Assembly (NCBI GenBank): GCA_964472725.1
Contig: CAYYLZ010000007.1
Location: 3,141-67,140 of the forward strand
DNA from: RGIG6375 sp964472725
GTDB taxonomy: Bacteria; Bacillota; Clostridia; Oscillospirales; Oscillospiraceae
Length of the DNA: 64,000 bases
Direction: 5' to 3'
Part shown: positions 7,760 to 15,938 of the stretch, in pieces
Layout: every line of letters starts with the position of its first letter
Position numbering within the stretch: position 1 is the stretch's first letter
The notes under the pieces: model-generated
The model's input: the letters and a program-made list of their open reading frames with translations, nothing else
Databases searched by the model: none
What the model was told of the DNA's origin: nothing
Position numbers and translations under genes: made by a program

Positions 7760-7785
7760 TATTTATAATTCAAAGGAAGATAGCT

Positions 7786-8886
7786 ATGAACATCAAAGAA
7801 GAACTGAAAGTAGTTGGCGAGCTCGAAGGCGTAAGCTTCGGCAGAATGTACATGGGCAAGGCTCCCAAACACAACACCCCCATCACCCCCAAGGAGAACT
7901 TCGTCCGCTTCATGAAGGGCGAGGATTACATGTGGACTCCTTGCAGCGATGACTTCATCACCGTTATCCCCAGAGAGATCCCCGACACCGTAGCAAGAGA
8001 TTTCGCTTTCGATATCGACATTCCTGAAGAACTCATCAACAAGGGCGGCAAGGATATGTTCGGCATTGAGTGGGAGTACGTTCACTCCGCAGGCGGCTCC
8101 ATGGTTCGCCCCGGCAACCCCCTCCTCATCAACGACATCACCGAGTGGGAAAAGGAAGTTACCTTCCCCGACATCGATTCTTGGGATTGGGAAGGCGCTG
8201 AGAAGAGACTGGCTTGCGTAACCAACGACGACCGAGTTGTTGTTACCTGGTTCTTCACCGGCCTGTTTGAGCGTCTTATCTCCATGATGGAGTTTGAGAA
8301 CGCTGCTCTCGCTTTCGTTGACGAAGACGAGCAGGAAGGCGTACATAGACTGTTCGATAAGCTCTGCGATCTTTACGATGCTATCTTCGAGAAGATGAAG
8401 AAGCACCTGCACACCGACGTTGTTTACTTCCATGACGACTGGGGTTCTCAGAGAGCGCCCTTCTTCTCCAAGGCTGTTTGCGACGAGATGCTCGTTCCCT
8501 ACCTCAAGAGAGTCTGCGAATCCGCTCACAAGAGAGGCATGTACATTGACTTCCACTCCTGCGGTCAGGTTGAGCTCCTCGTTCCCTGCATGATCGAAGC
8601 AGGCTGCGACATTTGGTCCGGTCAGACCATGAACGATCGTGTTATGCTCCTTGAGAAGTATGGCGACAAGATCAAGCTGAACCTCGCTCCCAACGCTCCC
8701 ATGATATTCCCCACCTCCCCCGAGGAAGCAGAAGCCGCCGCAAAGGCATACGACGCAGCTCTCGATGAGTTCATGGGCACCTATGGCCGCTTCATGAAGA
8801 GCATCGTAGTTTCTGCTATGAACGCTGGCAATCCGAAGCTTTACGAGAGAATCTACACCGAGACTCGCGAAGCATTTGCAAAATAA
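7786..8886 (+). CDS. Uroporphyrinogen decarboxylase-family methyltransferase (corrinoid methyltransferase I type)
   Basis: 366-residue UroD-fold protein. It is not a haem enzyme by context: it heads an operon with a pterin-binding methyltransferase and a corrinoid protein, the composition of acetogen O-demethylase systems such as MtvB/MtvA/MtvC. Residues 255-260 read DFHSCG, giving the H-x-C zinc pair (H257, C259) used by MtaA/MtbA-type enzymes to activate substrate. The third zinc cysteine near the C-terminus of those enzymes is not evident. Other family stretches are PLLINDITEWEKEV and YFHDDWGSQRAPFFS. Codon choice is strongly biased (GTT, GCT, AAG), as in highly expressed genes. Methyl donor unknown; a methoxyaromatic is only a guess. 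Confidence 0.8.
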   Translation: MNIKEELKVVGELEGVSFGRMYMGKAPKHNTPITPKENFVRFMKGEDYMWTPCSDDFITVIPREIPDTVARDFAFDIDIPEELINKGGKDMFGIEWEYVHSAGGSMVRPGNPLLINDITEWEKEVTFPDIDSWDWEGAEKRLACVTNDDRVVVTWFFTGLFERLISMMEFENAALAFVDEDEQEGVHRLFDKLCDLYDAIFEKMKKHLHTDVVYFHDDWGSQRAPFFSKAVCDEMLVPYLKRVCESAHKRGMYIDFHSCGQVELLVPCMIEAGCDIWSGQTMNDRVMLLEKYGDKIKLNLAPNAPMIFPTSPEEAEAAAKAYDAALDEFMGTYGRFMKSIVVSAMNAGNPKLYERIYTETREAFAK

Positions 8887-8921
8887 ATAAACATTAATTT
8901 TATCAAAGAGGGTTAAGAAAC

Positions 8922-9734
8922 ATGATCATTATTGGCGAAAAAATCAATGGTTCCATTCCTTCCGTCGCTAAGGCTATCGCCGAGAGAGACGAAGCTTTCC
9001 TGCGCGACCTCGCTGTTAGACAGGCTGAGGCCGGCTCCACTTACATCGACGTTTGCGCTTCCGTAGAGCCCGAGTTCGAGTATGACACTCTCGCTTGGAT
9101 GCTCAACCTGGTTCAGGACGCTGTTGACACCCCCATCGCTGTCGACTCCCCCGATGCTAACTGCATCGTAAAGTGCCTGCCCCTGGTTAAGAAGCCCGGT
9201 CTGGTCAACTCCGTCTCCATGGAAGGCGACAAGGTTGACGTTGTATTCCCCGTCATCGCTGACACCAAGTGGGAATGCGTTGCTCTTCTCTGCGACGACA
9301 CCGGTATCCCCAAGAGCGCTGCCGACAGACTGAGAGTTTTCGACAACCTCATGAAGAAGGCTGAAGAGTACAAGATCGATCCCAGCCGTCTGCACATCGA
9401 CCCCCTGGTTGAGATGCTCTGCACCTCCGAGGATGGTATCGCTATGGTTATCGAGGTTATCACCGAGATCAAGAAGCGTTATCCCACCATCCACATCACC
9501 GGCGCAGTTTCCAACATCTCCTTCAACCTGCCCGCACGTAAGCTCATCAACATGGGCTTCGTAACCCTGGCTATGAACGCCGGTATGGACAGCGCCATCT
9601 TCGATCCCCTGGATAAGCAGCTCCTCGGCATCATCTATGCCACCGAGGCTCTTCTCGGTCTTGACGACTTCTGCATGGAGTACATCACCGCTTTCCGTGA
9701 GGACCGCATCGCTGCTGTCAACAAGAAGAAATAA
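8922..9734 (+). CDS. Methyltetrahydrofolate:corrinoid methyltransferase (pterin-binding domain)
   Basis: 270-residue TIM-barrel protein of the dihydropteroate synthase/pterin-binding family. It begins IIIGEKINGSIPSVAKAI and has the pterin-pocket segments GSTYIDVCASVEPEFEYDT, TPIAVDSPDANCI, GLVNSVSMEG and ITGAVSNISFNLPARKLIN. It is expected to move the methyl group from the methylated corrinoid protein to tetrahydrofolate (methyltransferase II) or the reverse. It lies 35 nt after the UroD-type gene and 60 nt before the corrinoid protein, all with strong ribosome binding sites, so one operon. AcsE of the Wood-Ljungdahl pathway is a relative, but no CO dehydrogenase genes are in the window. Confidence 0.88.
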   Translation: MIIIGEKINGSIPSVAKAIAERDEAFLRDLAVRQAEAGSTYIDVCASVEPEFEYDTLAWMLNLVQDAVDTPIAVDSPDANCIVKCLPLVKKPGLVNSVSMEGDKVDVVFPVIADTKWECVALLCDDTGIPKSAADRLRVFDNLMKKAEEYKIDPSRLHIDPLVEMLCTSEDGIAMVIEVITEIKKRYPTIHITGAVSNISFNLPARKLINMGFVTLAMNAGMDSAIFDPLDKQLLGIIYATEALLGLDDFCMEYITAFREDRIAAVNKKK

Positions 9735-9794
9735 TTTAGCGTTCCCTTAATTTGTTTTCCAAATTTATCAATATATTTTCAGGAGGAATTTATT

Positions 9795-10430
9795 ATGTCT
9801 AAGGTACAGGAAATTGCAACCGCCGTTGAAAACGGTAAGGTTAAGATCGTTGCTGGTCTCGTTCAGGAAGCTCTCGACGAGGGCATCGCTGCTGGCGAAA
9901 TCCTCAACGTTGGTATGATCGGCGCCATGGCTGTTGTTGGCGAGAAGTTCAAGAACAACGAGATCTTCGTTCCCGAGATGCTGATCGCTGCTCGCGCAAT
10001 GAAGAAGGGCATCGAAGTCCTCACCCCCGCTCTGAAGGCTGCCGGCACTGAGTCCGTTGGCAAGCTCATCCTCGGCACCGTTGCTGGTGACCTCCACGAT
10101 ATCGGCAAGAACCTCGTTGGCATGATGATCGAAGGCGCTGGCTTCGACGTTATCGACCTCGGCGTTGACGTTCCCGCTGACAAGTTCATCGAGGCTATGA
10201 AGGCTAACCCCGATTGCAAGATCGTTGCTCTCTCCGCTCTTCTGACCACCACCATGCCCGCTATCAAGAACACCATCGACGCTATCGTTGCTTCCGGCCT
10301 GCGTGACACCGTTAAGATCATGATCGGTGGCGCACCTGTAACCCAGGCTTTCGCTGACGAAGTTGGCGCTGACGGTTACTCTGAGGACGCTGCTTCCGCT
10401 GCTGAGCTCGCTAAGAAGCTCCTCGGCTAA
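9795..10430 (+). CDS. Corrinoid (cobalamin-binding) methyl carrier protein
   Basis: 211 residues with two domains: an N-terminal helical cap (residues 1-85, EALDEGIAAGEILNVGMIGAM) and a C-terminal Rossmann-like B12 domain from about 88. The lower-ligand motif is D99-L-H101-D-I-G104, with GFDVIDLGVDVP and MIGGAPVTQAFADEVGADGY completing the nucleotide-loop pocket. It is the MtvC/MtaC-type shuttle between the two methyltransferases upstream. No RamA/RACo-type corrinoid reductive activase lies in the window. It is the last gene before a strong terminator. Codon bias suggests high expression. Confidence 0.93.
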   Translation: MSKVQEIATAVENGKVKIVAGLVQEALDEGIAAGEILNVGMIGAMAVVGEKFKNNEIFVPEMLIAARAMKKGIEVLTPALKAAGTESVGKLILGTVAGDLHDIGKNLVGMMIEGAGFDVIDLGVDVPADKFIEAMKANPDCKIVALSALLTTTMPAIKNTIDAIVASGLRDTVKIMIGGAPVTQAFADEVGADGYSEDAASAAELAKKLLG

Positions 10431-10463
10431 TTTGCAGCCCCTTTAAGCTTAACTTAAAGCTAC

Positions 10464-10500
10464 ATAACCCCGCTTCCTCCGGGAAGCGGGGTTATTTTTA
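10464..10500 (+). terminator. Terminator of the corrinoid methyltransferase operon
   Basis: ATAACCCCGCTTC / GAAGCGGGGTTAT stem with CTCCG-type loop followed by TTTTTA. Confidence 0.85.
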
Positions 10501-10554
10501 TTTGCTTCATGCTATTTTCCCGGAGTGCCTGGGACGGCGCTCGGGAAAAATAAC

Positions 10555-10590
10555 AAAAGAGCCACTGTCGCAGGACAGTGGCTCTTCCCT
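10555..10590 (-). terminator. Terminator downstream of the activase gene (possibly bidirectional)
   Basis: AAAAGAGCCACTGTC / GACAGTGGCTCTT stem around GCAG, 18 bp after the leftward activase stop; on the minus strand the hairpin is followed by TTGTTATTTTT. Confidence 0.8.
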
Positions 10591-10607
10591 TTTATCTTTA
10601 TAAACGC

Positions 10608-11567
10608 TTAGTGGATAGTTACGGGTAGGTCGTACTCCTCCATGATGCGCTTGAGCTTCTTCATAAACTCATCGCTGGGAGTAGTGGCCTCAGCAACAGG
10701 CTCGTCGCTGATACGCAGATACTTGGTAACGCCCATATTGTGATAAGGCAGAAGCTGAATAACTTCAACCGCGTCGCCCAGCTCCTTGCAGAACTCAGCG
10801 GTCTTGCGGATATTTTCCTCATCGTTGTTGAACATGGGGATAACGGGAATTCTTACCTGCATCTTACCGCCGGCAGCCGCGATCTTCCTGGCATTCTCCA
10901 GAATAGGCTCGTTGGGAACGGCAACAACAGCCTTATGCTTTGCGCTGTCCATGTGCTTCAGGTCGTAGAGGAAGAGGTCAACGTAAGGCAGAACCTTTTC
11001 CACGGTCTCCCATGAAGCGAAGCCGGTGGTATCGAGAGCGGTATGTATTCCCTCTGCCTTCAGGCGCTTGAGAACCTCCAGCACGAACTCGGGCTGGCAG
11101 AGAGCCTCGCCGCCGGAGATGGTAACGCCGCCGCCGGAGCGTTCATAGAAGCGCTTATCCTGCAGAAGACGCTTAACCAGCTCGTCAACGGTATAGTCCT
11201 TACCGCAGATGAAGAGAGCGCCGGGATAGCAGACCTCGGCACAGTCGCCGCAGTTGTCGCAAAGGTCACGCTTTACGTGAACCATCTGCAGGGTTGCGCC
11301 GCTTACGGCATCCTCGCGGGTGTCGCCCAGTTCGAGAGCACCCTTGGTGCAGGCCTCAAGACAGCGGGACTTGCACAGTTCGGTACCCTGACAGCGCATG
11401 GATATCCAGCTCAGCTGGGGGTAAAACGCCTGAGATTCGGGGCTGTGGCACCAGGGGCAGCGCAGAGGGCAGCCCTTCAGGAAGGCGGTGGTTCTTACGC
11501 CGGGGCCGTCCTGAACGGAGAAGCCCTGAATATCATAAAGCTTACCGGTCAATACTTTTTCTTCCAT
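10608..11567 (-). CDS. Glycyl radical enzyme activase (radical SAM)
   Basis: 319-residue PFL-activase-like protein that installs the glycyl radical. The radical-SAM cluster motif is C33-PLR-C37-PW-C40 after IQGFSVQDGPGVRTTAFLKG. An inserted dicluster ferredoxin domain follows, with cysteines in CQGTELCKSRCLEACTKGAL and CDNCGDCAEVCYPGAL, as in activases of dehydratase/lyase-type glycyl radical enzymes rather than PFL itself. SGGEALCQPEF is the SAM-binding GGE motif. The ATG at 11567 follows GAGG by 9 nt. It lies 90 nt downstream of the glycyl radical enzyme on the same strand, so it is its cognate activase. It may also serve the second enzyme at 18665, which has none nearby. Confidence 0.93.
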   Translation of the reverse strand: MEEKVLTGKLYDIQGFSVQDGPGVRTTAFLKGCPLRCPWCHSPESQAFYPQLSWISMRCQGTELCKSRCLEACTKGALELGDTREDAVSGATLQMVHVKRDLCDNCGDCAEVCYPGALFICGKDYTVDELVKRLLQDKRFYERSGGGVTISGGEALCQPEFVLEVLKRLKAEGIHTALDTTGFASWETVEKVLPYVDLFLYDLKHMDSAKHKAVVAVPNEPILENARKIAAAGGKMQVRIPVIPMFNNDEENIRKTAEFCKELGDAVEVIQLLPYHNMGVTKYLRISDEPVAEATTPSDEFMKKLKRIMEEYDLPVTIH

Positions 11568-11657
11568 TTTTATAAACCTCAATCATAGGTTAGTTTGCGT
11601 GCGCCGCCGAAGCAGCGCACGCAAATCTGCATTGTGATATAAGTAAATAAGCCTATC

Positions 11658-14081
11658 TTACAGACCCATTTCGGTTCTGCGGATAAGGTCGTCCTGGCAG
11701 CCCTTGAATACTTCTACGAAGTATGCGGAGAAGCCTGCTACGCGGACAACAAGATCCTTGTAGTTTTCAGGATGAGCCTGGGCGTCGCGGAGAGTGTCGC
11801 TGGAAACGACGTTGAGCTGGAGCTCCATGCCGCCGCCATCAAAGTAGGACTGCATTACTGCTCTGAGCTTGGCGTTGCCGCCCTCGCCTCTGAGCGCAGT
11901 GGGATGGAACTTCATGTTGCAGAGAGTACCGTTGCCGTACTCGCTCTGGTCGAAGTTGAGAACGGAGTTGATGAAGGAAACGGGGCCGTTCTTATCCATA
12001 CCCTGAACGTTGGAGATACCGTCGGTGAGGGCGTCGCCGAACTTACGTCCGTCGGGAGTTGCCCAGGTGAACCAACCGAAGATAACGTTAGCGGTTACGG
12101 GGTAGCAGCCTGCGCTGAAGCGGCCACGAGGACCGGTACCGCGGTTGATAGCGTTAGCGTAGGTGGAAGCGGTGAAGTCAACATACTTGTCAGCCTCGGG
12201 ATCGCCGTTGCCGTAACGAGGTACTCTGCCGTTGATAATCTGGCGCAGCTCTTCGTAGCCTTCCCAGTTTGCCATGATGGCATCGTAAAGCTCGCGGGTG
12301 GTAGCGATCTTCTCGCGGAAGCAGACGTAGTCGATGATGTTAAGGCTGTCTGCTACGTTGCCAAGACCGATGCAGGAGTTACCGGTGGAGTTGTACTTTG
12401 CGCCGCCGGCCTGGCAGTCCTTGCCGTTCTCCATGCAGCCCTCGAGGGTTGCTGAAACCATGGGCAGAGGATTGTGGAAGGCAGCCATGGACTCCCATGC
12501 GTTGATGCAGCTGATCTGCCACTTGCAGAAGAAGTCGAACTGAGTCTTTACAGCCTCGAGAACCTGATCCATGCTGGTCATCTCATAGAGATAGCCGGTA
12601 GCGGGGCCGGTCTGCTTGGGTTCGGGACCGCCGGGGAAGCGCATGGGGTTGGCGCCGTTGTTGATTGCCAGAAGGAATGCGTTGGCAATGTTCAGGTAGG
12701 ACTCGGTGCCGGTACCGCCGGGCTGAGCCCACTCATAACCGCCGACGGAAGGCTCAACGCAGCCGTTCAGGCAGTAGTTTCTTGCGTCCTCAAGAGGAAT
12801 ACCGCGCTTCATAAGTGCGGGAATGATGACCTTGTCGCTCTCGAAGGTGGGAACACCGCCGCAGAGCTTGGTGGTCTCGATAGCAGCCTCCCACAGCTCG
12901 TCGGGAGTGCCATCGTGGATACGGAGAGCCTGCGGAGGATCGTGGAGAACCAGACGACCTGCAGACTGGAGCATCATGTAGGTAACAGCGTTGGTGGCAT
13001 CGTTGCCTTCCTTGTCTACGCCGCCCATGGTCATGAGCTGACCGCTGGTGTAGCCCGGGCCGGACTTGGTTGCGCCCTCGGACCAGATCTTGTTGCACTC
13101 TGCGACCTTGAGGTAGAACATATCCATGATCTCCTGAGCGTACTCGGGAGTGATGGTGCCGTTGGCGATGTCCTGCTCATAGTAGTGACCAAGGTACTGG
13201 TCAACACGGCCGTAGCTGATACCATGCTGCTGACCGTCCATGCACATGGAGAGCTGATACAGGTAGATGCACTGAACTGCATCGTGGAAGTTACGGCAGG
13301 GGTTCTTCATGATCCAGTTGAGAGTGTCAGCCATTCTCAGAAGCTCAGCCTTACGCTCGGGATTGGTTTCCTTCTCGGCAAGACGCTCGCACTCTGCGCC
13401 GTATCTCTCGGACCAGTGGATAATACCCTCGCTGACGATGGAGACAGCGCGGTAGAAGTTATACTTATAAATGGAATCGCCGAAGATGCCGTCCTCTTCC
13501 AGCTGACGCATCTTGTCCTCGGCTTCCTTCTGGATAGCGCCGAAGCCCTTCTGGGTAGCAGTCCAGAAGTTAGCTACGAAGTGGCCAACGGGAGACTGGC
13601 AGTTGTCCTTGGGGCCGAAGAAGAGAACGCCGTTGCCGCCCATGTGGTCACGATGGTAGCGGGGCATATACTCGTCGGTCATAGCGCTCATGCTGTTCTT
13701 GTCCCAAAAATCGCCGGTCTCGAGGAGGTACTTCTCGTCCTCGGGGTCGATGTCATAGGGATCCTGCTCACGCTTGGGAATAGTACCGTCGCGCAGTTCC
13801 TTCATGAACCAGTTAAAGGAGGTTTCGGGATAGAGAGCGCAGCAGCGATAGCTGGCACCCTGCCAACCGACAATGACCTCGTCCTCGTTGATGTGAACAG
13901 GCATGTTCTCAAAGAGGTTGCGCAGGTTCTTTGCGCGCTTGAGGATACCGGTAAGCTGGGGGTTGTTCATATAGAACTCGGTAACCAGGCGATAACGATG
14001 GATATCAACCTTGGGTCTGGTGTTACGATACTTCTCGCGAATTTTCTTAACGCGATCAGTCATGGGCTTAAGCTCATACAT
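11658..14081 (-). CDS. Glycyl radical enzyme, dehydratase/lyase-like (GRE1)
   Basis: 807-residue glycyl radical enzyme. The glycine loop is VVRVAGFSAYF (radical Gly783). The thiyl loop is NGCVEPS (Cys441, Glu443): the C-x-E pair of diol dehydratases, choline lyase, isethionate lyase and hydroxyproline dehydratase, not the CC of pyruvate formate-lyase. N-terminal PFL-like domain residues include YELKPMTDRVKKIREKY. Further active-site-wall stretches are ATLEGCMENGKDCQAGGAKY and SCIGLGNVADSL. Reaction unknown; C-O, C-N or C-S bond elimination is most likely. It is transcribed with the activase, next to the corrinoid methyltransferase operon and divergent from a DUF169 gene. Long antisense open frames here are composition artefacts. 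Confidence 0.93.
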   Translation of the reverse strand: MYELKPMTDRVKKIREKYRNTRPKVDIHRYRLVTEFYMNNPQLTGILKRAKNLRNLFENMPVHINEDEVIVGWQGASYRCCALYPETSFNWFMKELRDGTIPKREQDPYDIDPEDEKYLLETGDFWDKNSMSAMTDEYMPRYHRDHMGGNGVLFFGPKDNCQSPVGHFVANFWTATQKGFGAIQKEAEDKMRQLEEDGIFGDSIYKYNFYRAVSIVSEGIIHWSERYGAECERLAEKETNPERKAELLRMADTLNWIMKNPCRNFHDAVQCIYLYQLSMCMDGQQHGISYGRVDQYLGHYYEQDIANGTITPEYAQEIMDMFYLKVAECNKIWSEGATKSGPGYTSGQLMTMGGVDKEGNDATNAVTYMMLQSAGRLVLHDPPQALRIHDGTPDELWEAAIETTKLCGGVPTFESDKVIIPALMKRGIPLEDARNYCLNGCVEPSVGGYEWAQPGGTGTESYLNIANAFLLAINNGANPMRFPGGPEPKQTGPATGYLYEMTSMDQVLEAVKTQFDFFCKWQISCINAWESMAAFHNPLPMVSATLEGCMENGKDCQAGGAKYNSTGNSCIGLGNVADSLNIIDYVCFREKIATTRELYDAIMANWEGYEELRQIINGRVPRYGNGDPEADKYVDFTASTYANAINRGTGPRGRFSAGCYPVTANVIFGWFTWATPDGRKFGDALTDGISNVQGMDKNGPVSFINSVLNFDQSEYGNGTLCNMKFHPTALRGEGGNAKLRAVMQSYFDGGGMELQLNVVSSDTLRDAQAHPENYKDLVVRVAGFSAYFVEVFKGCQDDLIRRTEMGL

Positions 14082-14319
14082 AGATTTTTGCTCCTTTCTT
14101 AAAAGAAAACCTGTAATTATGGTATGTAATTTGTTTCCTTTGAAAAATTCTCGGTTTTATCCTGCTTACATGATATCATAAACTTCTGCAAAGGTCAAAC
14201 ACAACCGTTAAGCCAAAACGGATTTGCATAGTATCATACACTTTTCGTATGAAAAACCTTTTCAATCGATTGCCGCTATGCTAAAATAAGAAAAACAAAC
14301 TTTACAGGAGGATATCAAG

Positions 14320-15141
14320 ATGTATACTGTGGCAGAATTCAACGAAATCGGCAAGGAAATGGAGGATCTTCTCTATCTCAGAAGCGCCCCCATAGCAATA
14401 AAGGTGCTCTACAGCGAGGACGAGATCCCCGAGGGCTGCTATGTTCCCTCCAAAGACAGAGATGAGCGCCCCGCTCTGTGTCAGGCATTCGCTCAGGTTC
14501 GCCGCAACCGCCGTTCCATGGTTATGCTCAAGGGCGACCACTGGTGCCTGTGGCCTCTTATCTCCTTCAAGCTTGGCCCCGTTGATGAGGACGATATCAA
14601 GTACGTGGGCAGCGGCTATTTCATCAAGGGTCGCGAGGCCAGCGAGGCCTACTGGCGCGCCAACTTCCCCTTTATCCGCGAGGATAAGCAGAACATAGGT
14701 CTTGCCATCGCTCCTCTCGCAAGCTGCACCTTCCAGCCCGACGCGGTAATGGTATATTGCGCTCCCGACCAGCTCCGTCAGCTGCTCATGGCTGTCAAGT
14801 ACAGCACCGCAAAAATCGCAGGCACCGCCATGGATACCGTCGGCTCCTGCATCAATGCTCTTATTCCCGTTCTCAACGGCGATCAGGATTTCTGCATGAC
14901 CATTCCCGACCCCGGCGAGTATGAGCGCGCGCTGGCAGGCGACAATGAGATGATTTTCGTTTTCCGCGGCGACAAGACCGATGTTCTTATCGGCGGCATG
15001 CGCGAAATAAACGACATGGGCTTCGGCTACAAGAAGCTGGCAATGGATATGAACATTGAATATCCCCGCGCCGAGTTCTACAACGTAATGTTCGCAAAAT
15101 GGGGTCTCAAGACCGGCGAGCAGTGGGGCTTCGACAGATAA
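14320..15141 (+). CDS. DUF169 family protein (copy 1)
   Basis: 273-residue soluble protein of the DUF169 (COG2043) family, function unestablished. It is visibly similar along its whole length to the protein at 27771: YSEDEIPEG, QAFAQVRRNR, GDHWCLWPL, IPDPGEYERA and PRAEFYNVMFAKWGL have close counterparts there. Five cysteines are shared by the two copies (in ALCQA, HWCLW, SCTF, YCAP and GSC), suggesting metal or Fe-S binding or thiol chemistry. Start ATG follows ACAGGAGGATATCAAG. It is divergent from the glycyl radical enzyme (238 bp between starts) and ends in a terminator at 15154. A link to the redox metabolism of the flanking genes is inferred from position only. Confidence 0.85.
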   Translation: MYTVAEFNEIGKEMEDLLYLRSAPIAIKVLYSEDEIPEGCYVPSKDRDERPALCQAFAQVRRNRRSMVMLKGDHWCLWPLISFKLGPVDEDDIKYVGSGYFIKGREASEAYWRANFPFIREDKQNIGLAIAPLASCTFQPDAVMVYCAPDQLRQLLMAVKYSTAKIAGTAMDTVGSCINALIPVLNGDQDFCMTIPDPGEYERALAGDNEMIFVFRGDKTDVLIGGMREINDMGFGYKKLAMDMNIEYPRAEFYNVMFAKWGLKTGEQWGFDR

Positions 15142-15153
15142 GTACATAAAGCC

Positions 15154-15184
15154 AAAATCACCCGTTCAGTGAACGGGTGATTTT
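15154..15184 (+). terminator. Bidirectional terminator between DUF169 gene and truA
   Basis: AAAATCACCCGTTC / GAACGGGTGATTTTT stem separates two convergent genes; T and A tracts on both sides. Confidence 0.85.
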
Positions 15185-15186
15185 TA

Positions 15187-15924
15187 TCAATATTTCACTT
15201 CCCAAAGAGTGAGGCCGCAGGCCGGTGTGGTCTGTCCTGTCTGCTGACGGTCAAGGGTTTCAAAGGCTGCGTCTATTGTGGATATGTCACGCTCGCCGAG
15301 ACCGACTTCCACAAGAGTACCCACGATTATGCGCACCATGTTATACAGGAAGCCGTCGCTGGTGACACTGAATCGCAGCTCGTCGCCGATACGGTCGATT
15401 TTTATCTCCTTAACATAGCGCACGGTGGATTTATTGAACTTCTTCAGTGAGCAGAATGCTCGAAAATCGTGCCTGCCGCATATCTTTCCCGCCGCAAGGC
15501 TCATTTTATGCATATCCAGCTCGTGCGGCATATTCCAAAGGTACTTGCGCTCAAACACATTGGGAGCTTCGCTGTTCCAGATACGGTAAACGTAGGTCTT
15601 TTCCACGCAGTTGAGGCGGGCATGGAAGCGGGGAGCTGCCTCCGTCAGCGCAAGTGCGCCTATATCCTCCGGCAGGTAGGCGCGCATCTGCCGCAGCAGC
15701 TCCTCGCAGCTTATATCCGTGTCGGCACGGAAGGAGGCCACCTGCATACGGGCGTGAGCGCCCGCGTCGGTGCGTCCGGAACCGTTCACCTCAACGTTCT
15801 GCTCAAGCAGGCGGGAAAGCAGGGTCTCCAGCTTGCCCTGTATGGTATTAGGGGTGTTTCCCTGCTTCTGCCAGCCCTTGTAGCGGCTGCCGTCGTATGC
15901 AAGGGTAAGCTGAAAATTTCTCAT
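15187..15924 (-). CDS. truA: tRNA pseudouridine(38-40) synthase TruA
   Basis: 245-residue TruA. The catalytic aspartate lies in SGRTDAGAHA (residues 49-58), preceded by the N-terminal strand FQLTLAYDGSRYKGWQKQ and followed by RFHARLNCVEKTYVYRI and GFLYNMVRIIVGTL, all family hallmarks. It isomerises uridines 38-40 in the anticodon arm of tRNAs. It is last in a leftward run with the transposase and DUF3048 genes. In Firmicutes truA often follows ecfT/rplQ; that context is absent here. Confidence 0.96.
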   Translation of the reverse strand: MRNFQLTLAYDGSRYKGWQKQGNTPNTIQGKLETLLSRLLEQNVEVNGSGRTDAGAHARMQVASFRADTDISCEELLRQMRAYLPEDIGALALTEAAPRFHARLNCVEKTYVYRIWNSEAPNVFERKYLWNMPHELDMHKMSLAAGKICGRHDFRAFCSLKKFNKSTVRYVKEIKIDRIGDELRFSVTSDGFLYNMVRIIVGTLVEVGLGERDISTIDAAFETLDRQQTGQTTPACGLTLWEVKY

Positions 15925-15938
15925 AGGTTTCTCCTTTG

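Noticed and set aside
7786..8886. Uroporphyrinogen decarboxylase (hemE) for haem synthesis.
   Set aside because: The operon contains corrinoid and pterin methyltransferase partners, the HxC zinc motif is present, and no other haem genes are near.
11658..14081. Pyruvate formate-lyase as the identity of GRE1.
   Set aside because: PFL has adjacent cysteines in the thiyl loop and an activase without the extra ferredoxin domain; here the loop is GCVEP and the activase has the ferredoxin insert.
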